DNA of 64,000 nucleotides from PALSA-1006 sp037140475 (GTDB lineage Bacteria; Pseudomonadota; Gammaproteobacteria; Burkholderiales; Gallionellaceae). The DNA lies in contig JBAXEJ010000003.1 in NCBI GenBank assembly GCA_037140475.1, positions 14,952 to 78,951 of the forward strand. Direction: 5' to 3'. Shown piece after piece: positions 62,450 through 64,000 of the stretch. Under the pieces are notes generated by a model that worked only from the letters and a program-made list of their open reading frames with translations, was not told the DNA's origin and did no database searches. Numbering within the stretch: the first letter of the stretch is position 1; each line of letters begins with the position of its first letter. The translations under genes and the position numbers were made by a program.

Positions 62450-62797
62450 TTACGGCAAAGCAACTGTAGCAGTCACCGAAGATGCTGAATTGTCCGATAC
62501 AGTGCAATTAGTGCCAGACGCCGCCAAAGTACCCGTATACCCTGTCATACCCGACTGTAAGTAAGTTCCGTTACATGCATTCGTTTGAGTATAAGGATAA
62601 CTGGCAGCATTTAACAGACTCGCGGAATGCTGAATAGACGCTGAAGACGCAACTGCTCCTGCCACGCCCTTGACTGCAGCCGCTTTCGCATCCGAGCTCA
62701 AATCCGTAAACTTCGGCAACGCTGTCGCCGCCAAAATACCCAAAATCACAATCACCACGATCAATTCGATCAATGTAAAACCTTTTTGTTGTTTCAT
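62450..62797 (-). CDS. mshA: MSHA major pilin (MshA/MshB-like)
   Basis: A 115-residue prepilin from ATG 62797 with AGGAG eight bases upstream. The leader MKQQKG precedes FTLIELIVVIVILGILAATALPKF. KAAAVKGVAGAVASSASI matches the MshA mid-region. A Cys pair (NACNG, TNCTV) is seen. It has its own promoter and terminator, as expected for an abundant subunit. Confidence 0.93.
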   Translation of the reverse strand: MKQQKGFTLIELIVVIVILGILAATALPKFTDLSSDAKAAAVKGVAGAVASSASIQHSASLLNAASYPYTQTNACNGTYLQSGMTGYTGTLAASGTNCTVSDNSASSVTATVALP

Positions 62798-62898
62798 TTC
62801 GTACTCTCCTAAAGTTGAGGCCGCAACCTCGTTGAAGTTAAAACCAAGCACCTAATTTTTTCGTGCCGCAGCACATCATTTGTGTTTGATCGTGACGC

Positions 62899-62927
62899 AA
62901 TATAAAGCCGATTCCGCCAATGCGCAA
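62899..62927 (-). promoter_or_regulatory. Sigma-70 promoter of the MSHA pilin gene
   Basis: -10 TATATT (62899-62904) and -35 TTGCGC (62922-62927) are 17 bases apart. A ~95-base leader would precede ATG 62797. It lies upstream of an A/T-rich stretch. Confidence 0.65.
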
Positions 62928-62996
62928 GGGCGAAAAACAAAAAAACTCAATTTATTCAATGCAAAAGAAAAGGTTCTTTATGCGACTTGTTGCGCA

Positions 62997-63016
62997 AATA
63001 ACCCGAAAGGGTTATT
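62997..63016 (-). terminator. Hairpin after the membrane-protein gene
   Basis: AATAACCC / GGGTTATT with a GAAA loop (UUUC on the minus strand), 9 bases after the stop at 63026. The following U-run is short, so a weak terminator or mRNA stabiliser. Confidence 0.6.
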
Positions 63017-63025
63017 AAAAACGCA

Positions 63026-63637
63026 CTACTTCGCCCAAATGGTTAGCAACACCAAAGTGTAGAGGCTGCCAATAATTAACATCACGCCCACCTGTTGCGC
63101 ATGGCGAAACGCCAGTTCGTCCACGCCACTTCGGGAAATTTCCAGCGGCTTGAGTGCTTTGCGCAGAGAAACCCATTGGTTCGCTTTACCCTCAAAGTTT
63201 TTAAGCAGGCTCGGGCGAAAGTACACAAATAGGCTAATCACCAGCGCAAAGGTTGCGCCCAATATCGCGATCAATACCAGTGGATCAAACAGTCCGCTTA
63301 GGTATGAAACGGGCACATGAAAACGCTGTGACAAGGCAGTTAATGCAGCTTCTTTATCAAGACTGGAGGTAAAGAAATACAAAACATATAGCGCCCCCAA
63401 GAACGTGCCGCCGCCACTGATACGGTTATAGCGGTAAATCCACGGGTCGAGAGTGATGGTGCTTTCCAATGCGCGATTAAGCTGGCGCGTTGAAATCCAA
63501 CGGTTGGTGAACAGGCCAATGCGCTCAAGCCAGTGTGGCTTAAAGATAAGCAGGATGCCGACAGCAAGCCCCGCAATGCTTCCCAAGATAAGGAAGTTGA
63601 AAAAAGCCTGAGCTAAGATGGGATGAAAGGTGATCAT
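63026..63637 (-). CDS. Unknown four-helix membrane protein with internal duplication
   Basis: A 203-residue protein with about four hydrophobic segments. Two halves look alike: IFKPHWLERIGLFTNRWIST and VYFRPSLLKNFEGKANQWVS are each followed by a positively charged stretch. It resembles no family I know. It lies between an MshF-like gene (9-base gap) and the MSHA pilin on the same strand, so may belong to the MSHA system. Confidence 0.65.
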   Translation of the reverse strand: MITFHPILAQAFFNFLILGSIAGLAVGILLIFKPHWLERIGLFTNRWISTRQLNRALESTITLDPWIYRYNRISGGGTFLGALYVLYFFTSSLDKEAALTALSQRFHVPVSYLSGLFDPLVLIAILGATFALVISLFVYFRPSLLKNFEGKANQWVSLRKALKPLEISRSGVDELAFRHAQQVGVMLIIGSLYTLVLLTIWAK

Positions 63638-63646
63638 ATATTCAAA

Positions 63647-64000
63647 TCAAAACCACTTAACATTTTCAGTGGACTCGAACACGGTGCCGACCAATTCTTT
63701 TTCGCCCGTACCAACATCATTTCGTAGCGCCTCCGCCTGCTGAACATTAACGCGGAAACGAATCCACTTCTTGCCCTCTTTACCCGGAACAAAATGCTCT
63801 GAGCGATCTAATACATAAATTAGCTGATGTGATTTGAGATCAAACAGCCAGCTACCCGCGACGAGTGAAATCGGCGGCATATCAAAGAATTCTCCCGCGT
63901 AATTTCTGGGAGGCTTTTGCAACCACTTCACTGGATTTTCACTGGCCAACTTGCCGAGCGCTTGCTGATTGTCGCGCGTGTAATTTTTACCCACCTGCAT
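63647..64000 (-). CDS. Possible MshF-like protein (partial, runs to window edge)
   Basis: 117 codons are visible to the edge; the true start may lie outside. The C-terminal half (GSWLFDLKSHQLIYVLDRSEH then KKWIRFRVNVQQAEA) is similar in character to MshF, the small bitopic protein that precedes mshB/mshA in Vibrio and Shewanella. Position fits that order. Evidence is limited to pattern and place. Confidence 0.4.
   Translation of the reverse strand: MQVGKNYTRDNQQALGKLASENPVKWLQKPPRNYAGEFFDMPPISLVAGSWLFDLKSHQLIYVLDRSEHFVPGKEGKKWIRFRVNVQQAEALRNDVGTGEKELVGTVFESTENVKWF

Overview
The window reads as ordinary chromosome of a betaproteobacterium, probably in or near the Nitrosomonadales (Gallionella/Sideroxydans-like). 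This rests on protein flavour (LolA-FtsK-RarA-SerS block, a BioC/BioH-type biotin operon, FolE2, an MSHA pilus system, a PDC-sensor/protein-kinase pair) and on roughly 50% G+C; the genus is inference. No rRNA or intact tRNA gene, CRISPR array, transposase or integrase was found. Nearly everything from 1 to 34.8 kb is on the minus strand, and no gene-free stretch exceeds about 250 bases.

Layout, left to right. 0-9.1 kb: serS (cut by the edge), rarA, a KilA-N domain gene, lolA, ftsK, and a two-component pair (hybrid kinase plus LuxR-type regulator). 9.1-16.5 kb: a biotin operon read bioB - DUF559 - bioF - bioH - bioC - bioD, followed by a TauE/SafE-like membrane protein and a SCO copper chaperone. 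A Fic toxin with a tiny antitoxin sits between bioH and bioC. 16.5-24 kb: comF, then one half of an MSHA pilus locus (mshI, a PilN-like gene, mshJ, K, L, M, N). 24-34.8 kb: an AddAB-like nuclease/helicase pair overlapping fdxA, a glutamine amidotransferase, folE2, dxs, ispA, xseB. 35-42.9 kb: a Rieske oxygenase, an EamA transporter, a SpoIIAA-like protein, a PDC sensor protein, a Ser/Thr kinase fused to a cyclic-nucleotide-binding domain, a BepA-type protease and a multi-TM TPR protein resembling TMTC glycosyltransferases. 42.9-51.1 kb: a type IV pilin with a sigma-54 promoter, tyrS, an M23 peptidase, anmK, erpA, a bactofilin, a DUF6776-like protein, argC, rpsI and rplM. 51.2-64 kb: the other half of the MSHA locus, read MshF-like - membrane protein - mshA - (HepT/MntA) - mshC - (unknown, ORF6N) - mshD - mshO - mshP - (ParE/antitoxin) - mshQ - outer-membrane protein.

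The most unusual theme is how many selfish or phage-type genes are stitched into housekeeping and pilus operons, often with 1-11-base overlaps: Fic/antitoxin in the biotin operon, HepT/MntA, ORF6N and ParE modules in the MSHA operon, and KilA-N in front of rarA. Both phage-regulator-type genes (KilA-N and ORF6N) contain a near-perfect or perfect DNA palindrome inside the coding sequence, and the KilA-N gene has two related palindromes just upstream. REP-like inverted repeats are carried in frame inside bioH and at the start of the DUF559 gene. The ParE module is flanked by two diverged direct copies of the mshP 3' end, which looks like the scar of insertion at a gene terminus.
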